A stretch of 64,000 nt of DNA from the NCBI GenBank assembly GCA_963844205.1, contig CAWJNK010000014.1, positions 124,001 through 188,000 on the forward strand. Direction: 5' to 3'. The stretch is from DASSUW01 sp963844205. GTDB lineage: Bacteria; Actinomycetota; Thermoleophilia; Solirubrobacterales; Solirubrobacteraceae. The notes beneath the pieces are model-generated. The model did not search any database and had not been told where the DNA came from. It worked only from the letters and a program-made list of their open reading frames with translations. Shown here piece by piece: positions 9,959 through 18,910 of this stretch. Position 1 is the stretch's first letter. Each line of letters begins with the position of its first letter. The position numbers were made by a program, and so were the translations under genes.

Positions 9959-12081
9959 CTAGGTCCCGGGCTCGCCCGCGGAGTTGTAGAACGTGGCGTT
10001 GACCGCCACCTGGTTGCCCGCGGGCCCTGCCCAGTTGTGCACCTCGATGCGGTAGGTGCCCGGGCTGAGCCGCGCCGTGGTCATGGTCTCGCCGGTCAGC
10101 TCGCCTGAGGCCCCGGAGGCGATGTCGCCGCTCCACGTCCCGTCCGCCTGGCGGCGCTGGAGGTAGAGGTCGAGGTCCGCCGGCAGGCTCGGCGTCGCCT
10201 TCACGACCGCCTTCGCGTTGTCGACGCCCTCCGGCACGTCGAACTGGACGAACTGGCTGGTGACGCCGTCCACGCGGACGCCGCCGCCCGGAGCCAGCGT
10301 GGTGACCGACGACGAGATCGGCGCTTGCGCCGGCCCCGGCGCCACCACGGCCTCCTCGGTGAGCGGGACCGTGTCCGGGTACAGCGTCGGCGCCTGCACG
10401 ACCGGCAGGTCGACCGACGTCGCGCCCGGCCCGGTGAACACGTTCACCTGGACGTCCTCGGCGAACATCGGCACCTTGTCCGGATCGCTGGTCGTCACGC
10501 GCAGCACGAGCCGGTGGCCCGCGCGGAGGTGGTGGGCCATCGCGAAGCACGGCGGCTGCATGTCGTACCGCGTGCCCGGCGCGACGACGTCGCGCTGCGC
10601 GAGCCCGTTGCGGAGCTCCGGGTTGATCGTGCACTGCGAGATCCGCCGCCAGCTCCCGTCCGCGCTCTCGTCGAACAGGTTGGCGATCAGATGCACGCGC
10701 GGCGACGTGACCGACGCGGCCAGCTTCAGCGCCGGCTGGCCGGCGAACACGAGGTCCTCTGCGAGCGGGGCCGTGCGGAACGTGGCGCCGTCGGTCTCCT
10801 CGGGCGCGACGAACCCGCGGCTGTCGCCGGTGAACGCCACCGAGCCCTCGGAGGACGGTGCCTCGATGCCGAGCGACTCGTCGGCGGCCGGGTGGAACGT
10901 GACCCGCTGCGACGAGCCGGGCCAGGCGGCGCTGGTCAGCACCTCGGTCCGGTCACCGCTGCGGGCGCCCGTGAACGTCCCGTCGGACATGAACAGCTCC
11001 ACGGGCGGACCGGTCTCGACCCTGCGCTGCGCGAGCTGCTTGTCGAACCAGGCGTGCAGCGCGTACGTCCACTGGATGCCGCGGCGGTTCGGGCAGCAGT
11101 CCGAGCCGTGGTCCCACTGGCCGAGCCAGAGCTTGTCGCCCGCGCGCCCGCCGCGCTCGGTGAACCACTCCATCGCGGCCACGCGCGCGGCGTTGTCGTT
11201 GACGCCGTGCACGAGGAAGACCGGGATGTCGGCCTCCGTCGCGCCCTTGTCCCAGTCGCGCGCCAGGTGCCAGTCCGAGTAGCGACCGGACAGCTGGTCC
11301 TCGCCGGCCACCGCCGCCGAGTTCGGCAGGCCGCAGCCCGTGTCCTCGAGGTTGTTGCCGAAGTCGTCGCCGCCGGGCAGCTTGCGCTCGATCGCGATCT
11401 GCTCGTAGGCCTCGATCGGCCCTGCCCACTGCAGGAAGTACGGGACGCCTCCCTGGAACTGATGCTCGTACATCGACGCCAGGCCGGCGCTCGGCACGAT
11501 CGTCTTGAGCCCGTCGGGCCGCTGCGCGGCCGCGACCGACGGCGTCGAGCCGACGTACGAGTGGCCGGTCATGCCGACACGCCCGTTCGACCAGCCCTGC
11601 GATGCCGCCCACTCGACGACCTGCTCGAGGTCGCGAGCGTCCTTCGGCCCGAGATGGTCCAGGCACCCCTCGGAGCGCCCGGTCCCGCGCAGGTCCATCA
11701 TCACCACCGCGTAGCCGCGGGGCGCGAAGTAGCCCGTGAGGCCGATCGACTTGCCGTCGGCGTCGCGCGGCTCCGGCAGGATCCGGGTGCCTTCGCGGTC
11801 GGCCAGCGTGCCGTGGTACGGGCTCGACTCCAGGATCACCGGGAACGGCCCGGCCGCGTTCGGGCGCGTGATCTCCAGGTACAGATCCTCGCCGTCGTAC
11901 GCGGGGACGCCGCACCACGTCACGCACCGTCTCGTAGCGCGGCTGGGTCAGGTTCTTGGTCTGCGTGTAGTCCGCCGGCGGCCCGGCGGGCGCTACGCCC
12001 GCCTGCCGCTTGGCCTCCGCCGCGCCCGGGAGCGACGAGCAGGATCACCGCCGCGACGAGCGCAGCTTTCGATCGATTCAT
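9959..12081 (-). pseudogene. Secreted CocE/NonD-type alpha/beta hydrolase (X-Pro dipeptidyl-peptidase family), N-terminus frameshifted
   Basis: The uninterrupted part (9959-11923, 654 residues) is an S15-type hydrolase. It has nucleophile Ser122 in GHSYVGS, an oxyanion-region tyrosine motif (SSPYHGT), and a C-terminal jelly-roll domain (VHLIANLFDESADG, AGHRLVLRVTTSDPDK). The last 100 residues look like a bacterial pre-peptidase C-terminal domain (DLDLYLQRR, GTYRIEVHNWAG). Translation should begin at ATG 12081 with signal peptide MNRSKAALVAAVILLVAPG. To join it to the body, two extra bases must be removed: one near 12035 (CCCGGGCGCGG) and one near 11915 (GTGCGGCGTCC). The repaired linker reads AEAKRQAGVAPAGPPADYTQ. 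It is last in a cluster with the LVIvd and subtilase genes. Broken gene or sequencing error. Confidence 0.8.
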
Positions 12082-12104
12082 TTCGGTTCCGCTCCCCCTC
12101 TTGT

Positions 12105-13541
12105 TCATTCGGGCAGCAGGCAGCGCAGCGAGTAGCCGGAGGGCACGCTTCTGCCCTGGCTCGCGAAGTACGCCTGTGCCTGCGCGCCGCTCATCCAGCG
12201 GCCCTTCTTCGCCGGCTTGCGGCCGGCGCCCTCGAACTTCCACACGTCCAGCCCGCGGGCGATGTCGTTCCCGTACAGGTAGAAATCGCCGTTCGGCTGG
12301 ATCCGCGGCGTCTTGGCCGACCACGTGTCGGAGCCCGGGAAGCGCGCGGAGCCAATCTCCTTGACGCCTTCGCCGGACACCTGCGTCCCGCCGATCGTGA
12401 TCCCGGTCAGGGCGGACAGGTCGAGGACGCGGACGCCGCCGTTGTACCAGGCGAGCGTCATGACCTGCTCGCGCTCGTGGATGTCGAGCACGTGCGCCGT
12501 GCACGTCCCGTCCGGCGTCGTGGTGGGCCGGACGTCGTCGATGTTGTAGTAGCCGACGAGCGCCGGGTCGCGCTCGAGCGAGCCCGTCACCTCGTAGAAC
12601 CACACGCCGCCGTTCGGGCACTGGCCCGTGCCGACCGCGCCGGCGAACTCGTCCTCGACGACGAGGAACTCGCGCTCGCGGCCGGAGGCGTCGACGAGCG
12701 TGAACGGGTCCGACTGGTGCCAGACGTTGATCGCCGGGTTCAGGAACGACGTGATCAGCTTCGGAGCACCCGGGTTCGTCGTGTCGAGGATCACGCCCTG
12801 CGACAGCGCCGCCGAGTAGGCGCGTGAGCCGTCCTCGTTGAACGTGATGTCGTGCGACTCCGTGCCGAGGCCGGGCCGCGGCGGGAGCGCGATCTCGCCG
12901 GTCCGCCCTGGATGGAACGGATCCGAGATGTCCGTGTACTCGATCGCCGGCTGGACCGACGTGATGAGGTCCGAGTTGGAGTTGTAGAGCCACTCTCCGC
13001 TCGGATGTACGGTCATGTTGTGCGAGCCCTGCGGGAACTCGACGAACGAGACGGTCTTCGGGTTCAGCGGGTCTGTGAGCTCGACGATGAACGTGCCGTT
13101 GCGGCCGGTGCCGTCCGACTTGCGGACGTTGAAGCCGAGCGCCTCGGCCTCGCGGTAGCACGTCGACGTCCCGTCACCGTACGTGTCGGACGTGTAGGTC
13201 GCGAACGTGCGGCCGGGCAGGTCGGCCTGCCGGAACACCTGCACGTCGCCCTGCGTGACGCCGCAGTCGTAGACGGCGGCGACCTGGGCGTCCTTCGGCT
13301 GGCTGATGTCGACGATCTGCAGCCCGTTGCGGTACGAGCCCGCGAGCGCGTACTGCGTCCCGCCGAGCTTCGCGAACTCGATGTCGGTGCCGAAGTTGGG
13401 CACCGTGCCGTTCTTCGCCGGGTACGGCAGGTTCTTGACGAACGTCATGTTCGGGCTGGTGATGGGCTGCTCGGCCGCGCCCGCAGCGGGCGCGGCGACG
13501 AGCAGACCAAGGCATGCGGCTACTACTGCGGGCCGTCGCAT
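12105..13541 (-). CDS. Secreted LVIvd-repeat protein
   Basis: A 478-residue exported protein. The ATG at 13541 overlaps the upstream subtilase stop (TGATG), and a signal peptide follows (MRRPAVVAACLGLLVAAPAAG). The rest is built from LVIvd-type repeats, each with a strand like GLQIVDISQPKDAQ, YTDISDPFHPG or GVRVLDLSALTG, expected to form a beta-propeller. Repeated His/Asp-rich loops (SHNMTVHPSG, SHDITFNEDG, VLDIHE) may bind metal, by inference. The function of LVIvd proteins is not established. One of four in this window. Confidence 0.85.
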   Translation of the reverse strand: MRRPAVVAACLGLLVAAPAAGAAEQPITSPNMTFVKNLPYPAKNGTVPNFGTDIEFAKLGGTQYALAGSYRNGLQIVDISQPKDAQVAAVYDCGVTQGDVQVFRQADLPGRTFATYTSDTYGDGTSTCYREAEALGFNVRKSDGTGRNGTFIVELTDPLNPKTVSFVEFPQGSHNMTVHPSGEWLYNSNSDLITSVQPAIEYTDISDPFHPGRTGEIALPPRPGLGTESHDITFNEDGSRAYSAALSQGVILDTTNPGAPKLITSFLNPAINVWHQSDPFTLVDASGREREFLVVEDEFAGAVGTGQCPNGGVWFYEVTGSLERDPALVGYYNIDDVRPTTTPDGTCTAHVLDIHEREQVMTLAWYNGGVRVLDLSALTGITIGGTQVSGEGVKEIGSARFPGSDTWSAKTPRIQPNGDFYLYGNDIARGLDVWKFEGAGRKPAKKGRWMSGAQAQAYFASQGRSVPSGYSLRCLLPE

Positions 13542-14605
13542 CAGGCACCCGCCGCGACGGCGGCCTCGGCGTCGACGATCCCGTATCCGTAGACCGGGTC
13601 GAACACGCCGCGCGTCCCCGTGCCCGGGTGGCGGGCCGTGGTCTCGAGCGTGGACACGATGTTCTCGTCGGTCCGGCCCTGGGCGGCGAGCAGCGCGGCC
13701 ACGCCGGCGACATGCGGCGTCGACATCGAGGTCCCGGCGTACTCGTCGTAGTCGACGCCGTAGCCGCACCCCGGGTTGATGCCGGTGCCCAGCGGCACCG
13801 TCGAGATGACGTCCTCGCCGCAGATCGGCGCCAGCGAGCCGCCCGGCGCGGCGACCGCGTCGAGCTCCTGGTTCATCGCGAAGTTCGAGAACGCGGAGCG
13901 CGCCTCACGCTTGTCCGTAGACACGACGCAGAGCGCTCCGCGGTCGAAGCCCGGCGTGCCGCACAGCGGCGAGGCGAAGTCGTTGCCGGCGGCGGCCACG
14001 ACCACGACCCCGCGCTCGCGCGCGTAGGCGATGGCCTCCTGCGTGTCGGTGATCTGGCCCGTGATGACCAGTGCCTGGACGCCCGGCAGCGCGCCGAGCG
14101 ACAGGTTGACGACGGACGCGCCGTGGTCGACCGCGTAGCGGATCCCGAGCGCGATGTCCTCGAACGACCCGCCATCCTCATCCAGCGTCTTGACCGGGAG
14201 CACGCGGGCGTCCGGCGCGACGCCGGCGATGCCCGTGCCGTTGCCCGTGGCCGCGGCGGCGATGCCGGAGACGTGCGTTCCGTGCGTGCTCTTCACCGCC
14301 TGGCGCTCAGCCGGGCCCGACTCCCAGTCGCCGTTGCCGCATGACGTCGTCCCGCAGTCCAGGAACGTCGCGCCCTGCAGCAGCTTGCCGGCGAGGTCGG
14401 GGTGGTCGAAGTCGACCCCGGAGTCGACGACCCCGATGATCGTCCCCGATCCCGTCGAGGTGCTCCAGGCCTGCTCGGCGTGGACCTGTTGCGGCCCCCA
14501 CTGCTTGGCGTAGAGCGGATCGTTGGGCGCCGCGACCGCCGAGGCGGCAGCGCCCAGCGCCAACGTCGAAGTTGCCGCGAGGGCGGCAATGACTTTCGTC
14601 TTCAT
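13541..14605 (-). CDS. Secreted subtilisin-family serine protease (S8)
   Basis: ATG 14605 is preferred to the ATG nine codons upstream because a normal signal peptide begins there (MKTKVIAALAATSTLALGAA) and a G-rich ribosome-binding site precedes it. The 354-residue protease has the complete triad: Asp61 (VVDSGVDFDHPD), His108 (STHGTHVSG) and Ser293 (GTSMSTPHVAGVAALL), with the oxyanion region AAAGNDF. There is almost no pro-domain (PNDPLYAKQW begins directly after the signal), as in thermitase-like S8A enzymes. Cysteines near 84/89, 215/226 and 262/280 may form disulfides. Its stop overlaps the LVIvd gene start, so the two exported proteins are co-translated. Confidence 0.92.
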   Translation of the reverse strand: MKTKVIAALAATSTLALGAAASAVAAPNDPLYAKQWGPQQVHAEQAWSTSTGSGTIIGVVDSGVDFDHPDLAGKLLQGATFLDCGTTSCGNGDWESGPAERQAVKSTHGTHVSGIAAAATGNGTGIAGVAPDARVLPVKTLDEDGGSFEDIALGIRYAVDHGASVVNLSLGALPGVQALVITGQITDTQEAIAYARERGVVVVAAAGNDFASPLCGTPGFDRGALCVVSTDKREARSAFSNFAMNQELDAVAAPGGSLAPICGEDVISTVPLGTGINPGCGYGVDYDEYAGTSMSTPHVAGVAALLAAQGRTDENIVSTLETTARHPGTGTRGVFDPVYGYGIVDAEAAVAAGA

Positions 14606-14710
14606 TTCGGAGAGTCCCCCCTGTGTGGACATGCCCGCGCGAACCCCCTGCCCGCGTGGCTCCTATCTACCCCAAAATAGCGTGCTGCTAGCGGAGTGTT
14701 TCCAGGCCGC

Positions 14711-15820
14711 CTATCGCCAGCCGGCGCGGAGCACGCGGCGGGCGTTGCCGCCGAGGACGGCCTCGACGTCCCGGGCCGACAGCGACTTGGACTGCAGCAG
14801 CTCGCGCACGCTCGGGAGCTTGCCGGCGTTCTCGCAGTCGTCCGGGGGGTCGGTGAAGCCGTCGAAGTCGGTGCCGATGGCGACGTGATCCCACGAGCCG
14901 GTCCACACCTGCACCGTCTCCATCGTCCTCCAGATCGCGTCGAGCCCGGGGCCGGGATGCGCGGCGTCGAGCCAGTAGGGCATGAAGATCACGCCCACGA
15001 CGCCGCCCGATGCCGCGATGGCGCGCACGTCGCGCTGGTCGAGGTTGTACGGCTCCGGGTTCAGCGGCTGGACGCCGACGTGCGAGGCGATGACGGGGAT
15101 GCGGTCGCCGACGAGGTCGTAGACCTGCTGTCGCGCGACCGGCGTGCAGTGCGCGACGTCGGGGATGATGCGGCGCTCCGCCATGCCCTCGACGACGGCC
15201 CGGCCGGTGGCGGTCAGGCCATGCGCGAGGTCGACGCCGGTGTCGAGCGGGCAGATCGGGAACCGGCGCTGGCCCGCGGGGATGGCTTCCGCGTGGCCCG
15301 CCAGGTCGTTGGGGAACAGGTGCGCGACCGTGAGCGACGCAAGGCCGCGTTCGGCGAGCATGTCCAGGCGCGCGAGGCGGGCAGCCACGTCGCCGTCGGC
15401 GAGCCCCGCGGAGACCATGTGACCGCCCTCGACGGTGTGGACGATCGCGGTCTTCCCCGCCGCCAGCACGCGGTCGAGCTCGGCGTTCGAGCGGGCCAGC
15501 CCGAACCCGTCGGCCCGCTCGACCTGCCGCTCCATCGCGTCCATCATCGCCAGCAGGCACTCCCACGCGTCCGCTCGCAGGAGCATGCGGCCGCCGGCGA
15601 AGAAGTGCGCGAAGAATCGGATGACCCGGCAGTCGAGGAACTGCCGCTCGGGCACGTGCAGCGACGACCAGAGCACCTTCACGCCGCCCTTCTCGAGCAT
15701 CTTGAAGTCGCTCAGGCTGGCCAGCGGGTTGAACGTGTCGCCCGACCAGTAGTGCCGCCGCAGGTCGCGCCCCCACAGGAACGCGTTCATCGCCGGGTGG
15801 GCGTGGATGTCGGTCAGCAC
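14711..15820 (-). CDS. Membrane-dipeptidase-like enzyme (M19 / renal dipeptidase family)
   Basis: A 369-residue amidohydrolase-fold enzyme. Metal-ligand motifs typical of M19 are visible: TDIHAHPAMN near the start, VHTVEGGH (bridging Glu), PDVAHCTP, PVIASHVGV and the late aspartate VAIGTDFDG. M19 enzymes hydrolyse dipeptides, including D-amino-acid-containing ones. There is no signal peptide, so it is predicted cytosolic. The length fits the family. It stands alone between the subtilase cluster and the repeat block. Confidence 0.88.
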   Translation of the reverse strand: MLTDIHAHPAMNAFLWGRDLRRHYWSGDTFNPLASLSDFKMLEKGGVKVLWSSLHVPERQFLDCRVIRFFAHFFAGGRMLLRADAWECLLAMMDAMERQVERADGFGLARSNAELDRVLAAGKTAIVHTVEGGHMVSAGLADGDVAARLARLDMLAERGLASLTVAHLFPNDLAGHAEAIPAGQRRFPICPLDTGVDLAHGLTATGRAVVEGMAERRIIPDVAHCTPVARQQVYDLVGDRIPVIASHVGVQPLNPEPYNLDQRDVRAIAASGGVVGVIFMPYWLDAAHPGPGLDAIWRTMETVQVWTGSWDHVAIGTDFDGFTDPPDDCENAGKLPSVRELLQSKSLSARDVEAVLGGNARRVLRAGWR

Positions 15821-15912
15821 GCCCCTTATCTACCAGGACGGCCGGGCGAGTTGCGCGCCTCGGGCGCCGTGACGGGGTCATTGAACTTCGGCATTGAGGG
15901 AGGGCAGGGAGG
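15821..15912. other. Non-coding start of the 390-base gap before the cupin gene
   Basis: Upstream flank of the M19 gene start. Apart from a G-rich run (GAGGGAGGGCAGGGAGGGG, 15896-15914) that could in principle form a G-quadruplex on the plus strand, I see no coding or RNA signal here. The rest of the gap up to 16063 is the repeat block; 16064-16198 shows nothing I can support beyond the cupin ribosome-binding site. Confidence 0.4.
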
Positions 15913-16063
15913 GGTGCATTTCTCCCCAAATCTCGCGTCGCCGCCGGCGCTTGGGGAGAAACGCACCGTATGGGTGCGCAAGTCCCCAAATCCTCGGGCG
16001 CGATGAGATGGTGGGACGAAATGCACCACCTCCTCCGCACCCCGCGCAGTTGACGTTCGTCAA
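15913..16063. repeat. Non-coding block of four alternating inverted repeats
   Basis: GGTGCATTTCTCCCCAA (15913-15929) is mirrored by TTGGGGAGAAACGCACC (15951-15967) with one mismatch. A third, diverged copy in forward orientation starts at 15972 (GGTGCGCAAGTCCCCAAATC), and a fourth in reverse ends near 16030 (GGGACGAAATGCACC). The four units therefore alternate and could fold into two consecutive hairpins. The block ends with GCGCAGTTGACGTTCGTCAA (16044-16063), a motif that recurs in the inverted-repeat element near 59.8-60.0 kb. It looks like a dispersed non-coding element. No transposase is present. Confidence 0.6.
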
Positions 16064-16210
16064 GGCGCCGGAACCGCCGGACAGCCGCCCACGCCTCCCT
16101 TCGGCGCGAACATACGACTAATTGCGCATGCAACCAGACTAGGGACTCCCCTGATGCCGCCGGGCCGCCCGGCGCCGAAGATCCTTGCTCCCCCACCCCA
16201 AGGAGCATCC

Positions 16211-16693
16211 GTGATCACCACGCAGTCCGCCGCCGACCTCGTTTACCGGCCGGCCACCAGCGGCGCCACCTACCTCGGCCCCGGCGACAGCTATCGGTTC
16301 CTCGTGACCGGCGCCGAGACCGGCGGCGCGTACTTCGCGATGGAGGCGCTCGTCCCGCCCGGCGGCGGCCCGCCCGCGCACATTCACCGCAACGAGGACG
16401 AGACGTTCTACATCGTCGAGGGGCAGTGCGACTTCCTGCTCGGCGACGAGATCATCACCGGCGGGGTGGGCGACTTCGTCAACGTCCCGCGCGGCACCGT
16501 CCACCGCTTCCACAACGCGAGCGACGCCGTGACGCGCATGATCCTCACGTTCACGCCGGCCGGGATGGAGCACTTCTTCGAGGAGACGCTCGAGCGCGCG
16601 CTCGACCCGTCGCAGGCCGCGGTCGGCGACATCGACGAGGTCGGCGCCCGGTACGCCGCCGCCGCGCCGCGGCACGGGATCGAGTTCGTCTAG
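16211..16693 (+). CDS. Small cupin-domain protein
   Basis: GTG 16211 is selected because AAGGAG lies 6 bases upstream. The 160-residue protein is a single cupin. Motif 1 is PPAHIHRNEDETFYIVEG (two His, Glu) and motif 2 is GDFVNVPRGTVHRFHN (His), giving the usual 3-His/1-Glu metal site. Related single cupins include quercetinase-like and regulatory proteins, so the substrate is unknown. No signal peptide. Confidence 0.88.
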   Translation: MITTQSAADLVYRPATSGATYLGPGDSYRFLVTGAETGGAYFAMEALVPPGGGPPAHIHRNEDETFYIVEGQCDFLLGDEIITGGVGDFVNVPRGTVHRFHNASDAVTRMILTFTPAGMEHFFEETLERALDPSQAAVGDIDEVGARYAAAAPRHGIEFV

Positions 16694-16702
16694 CGCCGTG
16701 AT

Positions 16703-16730
16703 GGGGGCTCGCCCGGGCGGGCGAGCCCCC
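16703..16730. terminator. Bidirectional terminator between convergent genes
   Basis: GGGGGCTCGCCC pairs perfectly with GGGCGAGCCCCC around a 4-base GGGC loop, followed on the plus strand by TTCGCGTTCC. It sits between the cupin stop and the convergent cupredoxin-propeller stop and can serve both. Confidence 0.85.
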
Positions 16731-16743
16731 TTCGCGTTCCCCC

Positions 16744-18690
16744 TCAGCAGCCCCCGCCGCCGATGGGATGGCGCTGCTCGCAGGTGAGCTGGGTGAACTC
16801 GCCCGTGTTGGGAACGTTCTGGACCCAGCCGTTGTAGACGAGCGGGATCGGGAGCACGCCCTGGCCGCCCATGCCGACGTGTTCCATCGGCTTGTCGTCC
16901 TGCTTGGTGTCGCCGGTGGATGCGAGCACGACCTTGCCGAGGATCTTCGCGTCCACCGGGCTGCCGTCGTTGTTGGGGTCGGGATCGACGACGGTCATGG
17001 TGTTGGCGAACTTGCTCGAGATGTAGAGCAGGTAGCCGCCGCCCTTCTTGGCGCCGAAGTTGGCCCCGTGGCATCCGTAGTCGCAGGGCAGGCTCTTGAC
17101 GAGCGTGTCGGTGTCCGTGTCGATGAACGTGATCGTCGCGGTCAGCGTGTTCGCCTGCACCACGTACTTGCCGGTCGGCACGACCGGGGTCTGGACCGGG
17201 AAGGCGCCGATCGGTCCGCTCACCGCGCCGGTGATCGGGTCGTAGTTCTCGAGCAGGTTGATCGTCTTCGTCACGTGCTGGGGAGCGGACATGTCGACGA
17301 CGCTGATCGTGCTGTCAACGAAGTTGGACACGTAGTACTTGCTCGCGTCAGGCATCATGCCGCTGGCGATCGGCAGCGATCCCGTATGCACCTTCGAGGT
17401 GATCGAGCCCGCCGGGATGTCGAGCAGCGTGGAGTCGTCGGTGTTGGAGTTCGGCGTCGACATCGTGTGACCGTCCGGCCCCATCCAGTGGGCATGGGGC
17501 TGGCCGGGCCGCTCGCCGGGACCCTGCACCGGGATTCTGCGCGTGATGCTCTTGGCACCCGGGTCCATCTCGACGACCGCATCCTCGCCGTTGAGCGTCG
17601 TGTGCACCTGATCGGTGTCCACGCGCGTCATCACGTGTGCCGGTGCCTCGCCGACCTCGCGGCTCCGGACGAGCTTGCCGGTGAGACGGTCGAATGTGGC
17701 CAGGCGGTTGCCGAACCACTCCGTGTTGTAGATGAGCTTCTGGTCACGGTCCGTCCACAGGTTGTGGGGGTTGTTGAAGTCGAGCTGCGGCAGGGCGACC
17801 TTCTTCGTCACCTTCCACGTCGTCGCGTCGACGGCCGTGGCCGTCCCGGGCTTCGTCTTGTGGGCGGTCTTCTCGTACTCGGTGTCGATCCAGACCTCGC
17901 CGACGCCCTTCACGTTCGGCGCCGTGACCTTCGGGAGGGTGACCGGCTCGTGGAAATAGCCCTCGAAGAATGCGTCGAGGTTCGGGATGACGACGGGATT
18001 CCCGTCCTTGTCGAAGGCGCGGACCGGGACGGCCGGGTACTTCGGGTCCCACGTCGTCGGCTTGGACGCACTGTGGACCTGGTAGTTGCCCGGGCTCGTG
18101 ATGTTGACGAACGCGCGCACGAGCCTGAGCGCGAGATCGGAGGCCGACGGCACGGTGGCACCGTTCATCAGCGTGAGCGTCTTGCCGAGGTCGAGCTCGG
18201 GCGTCGCCGGGTCGTCGACGATCACGCCACCGAGCATGAACGGGTGCAGCTTGCAGACGAAGACGTAGAGGCCGGGATCGCTCAGCGTGACGTCCTCGGT
18301 TCCTTCGAACGCCTGCTCCTGGTCGAACGGCATCGAGCTCGCGCCCGTGGGGTACAGGAGGCTGGTCGCCGTGTGCACGGTCATGGCCGCCGGCTTGGCG
18401 ACCTTGAAGCGCACCGTGGTCCCGGACGTCACGACCGCGAGTGAGCGGGTGCCCGCGATGTTCTGACCGGTGTCGAACCAGTTGCCGGGGTTGTCCGTCA
18501 GCTCGATCTCCTTGACGTTCGACGCCCCGGCGGCCGGGACGCTCGATCCGTTGACCAGCCCGAGGCCGCCGAGCGCGACCCCGAGGAGGACGAGGCCGAC
18601 GGGACCGAGCGCGAGGCCGACCCGGAGGCGGCGCGTTCGGGTTGCTGTGGCACGACCGCGTGGGGTCATGTCTCGATCCGGTTCGGTCAT
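16744..18690 (-). CDS. Exported cupredoxin fused to a YVTN-type beta-propeller
   Basis: A 648-residue protein with an N-terminal signal-anchor (residues about 22-48). Residues about 58-160 form a plastocyanin-like domain whose candidate type-1 copper ligands are His106 (MTVHTATS), Cys146, His149 and Met152 (VCKLHPFML). The rest is a propeller with YVTN-like blades (KYYVSNFVDSTISVVDMS, GKYVVQANTLTATITFIDTD). Histidine-rich stretches (PHAHWMG, GHTMSTPN) and CDYGCHGANFG may add metal sites. By analogy to copper-propeller fusions it may shuttle electrons on the outer membrane face; that is inference. AAGGAG upstream supports ATG 18690. The end is Gly/Cys-rich. Confidence 0.75.
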   Translation of the reverse strand: MTEPDRDMTPRGRATATRTRRLRVGLALGPVGLVLLGVALGGLGLVNGSSVPAAGASNVKEIELTDNPGNWFDTGQNIAGTRSLAVVTSGTTVRFKVAKPAAMTVHTATSLLYPTGASSMPFDQEQAFEGTEDVTLSDPGLYVFVCKLHPFMLGGVIVDDPATPELDLGKTLTLMNGATVPSASDLALRLVRAFVNITSPGNYQVHSASKPTTWDPKYPAVPVRAFDKDGNPVVIPNLDAFFEGYFHEPVTLPKVTAPNVKGVGEVWIDTEYEKTAHKTKPGTATAVDATTWKVTKKVALPQLDFNNPHNLWTDRDQKLIYNTEWFGNRLATFDRLTGKLVRSREVGEAPAHVMTRVDTDQVHTTLNGEDAVVEMDPGAKSITRRIPVQGPGERPGQPHAHWMGPDGHTMSTPNSNTDDSTLLDIPAGSITSKVHTGSLPIASGMMPDASKYYVSNFVDSTISVVDMSAPQHVTKTINLLENYDPITGAVSGPIGAFPVQTPVVPTGKYVVQANTLTATITFIDTDTDTLVKSLPCDYGCHGANFGAKKGGGYLLYISSKFANTMTVVDPDPNNDGSPVDAKILGKVVLASTGDTKQDDKPMEHVGMGGQGVLPIPLVYNGWVQNVPNTGEFTQLTCEQRHPIGGGGC

Positions 18691-18910
18691 CGAGGGTCGG
18701 GCTCCTTGGGACGGGGAGGACAGAGCCAGCGGACCCTCTCAACGCGCGGGCGGCCCGCCCAGGGGGCTCGCCGCCACGTCGTGGCGGTCAGCCGACAGCC
18801 TCGCGGCGGTCATCCGAGGCCCGTCCAGACCCTGACGCCGGCGCTGGGGCACCACGCGAGCGCTGCCGATAGAGACCGCAGAACCTCGTGAACGATCAAG
18901 GGAACGCTCG

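Noticed and set aside
11920..13161. Minus-strand frame spanning the LVIvd gene and the hydrolase leader
   Set aside because: Only its last 53 codons (from ATG 12081) are meaningful, as the frameshifted signal peptide of the hydrolase.
15826..16063. Short frames reading through the inverted-repeat block
   Set aside because: They merely translate the repeats (recurrent SPQI and GRNAP on one strand), have no ribosome-binding site, and are explained by the repeat structure.
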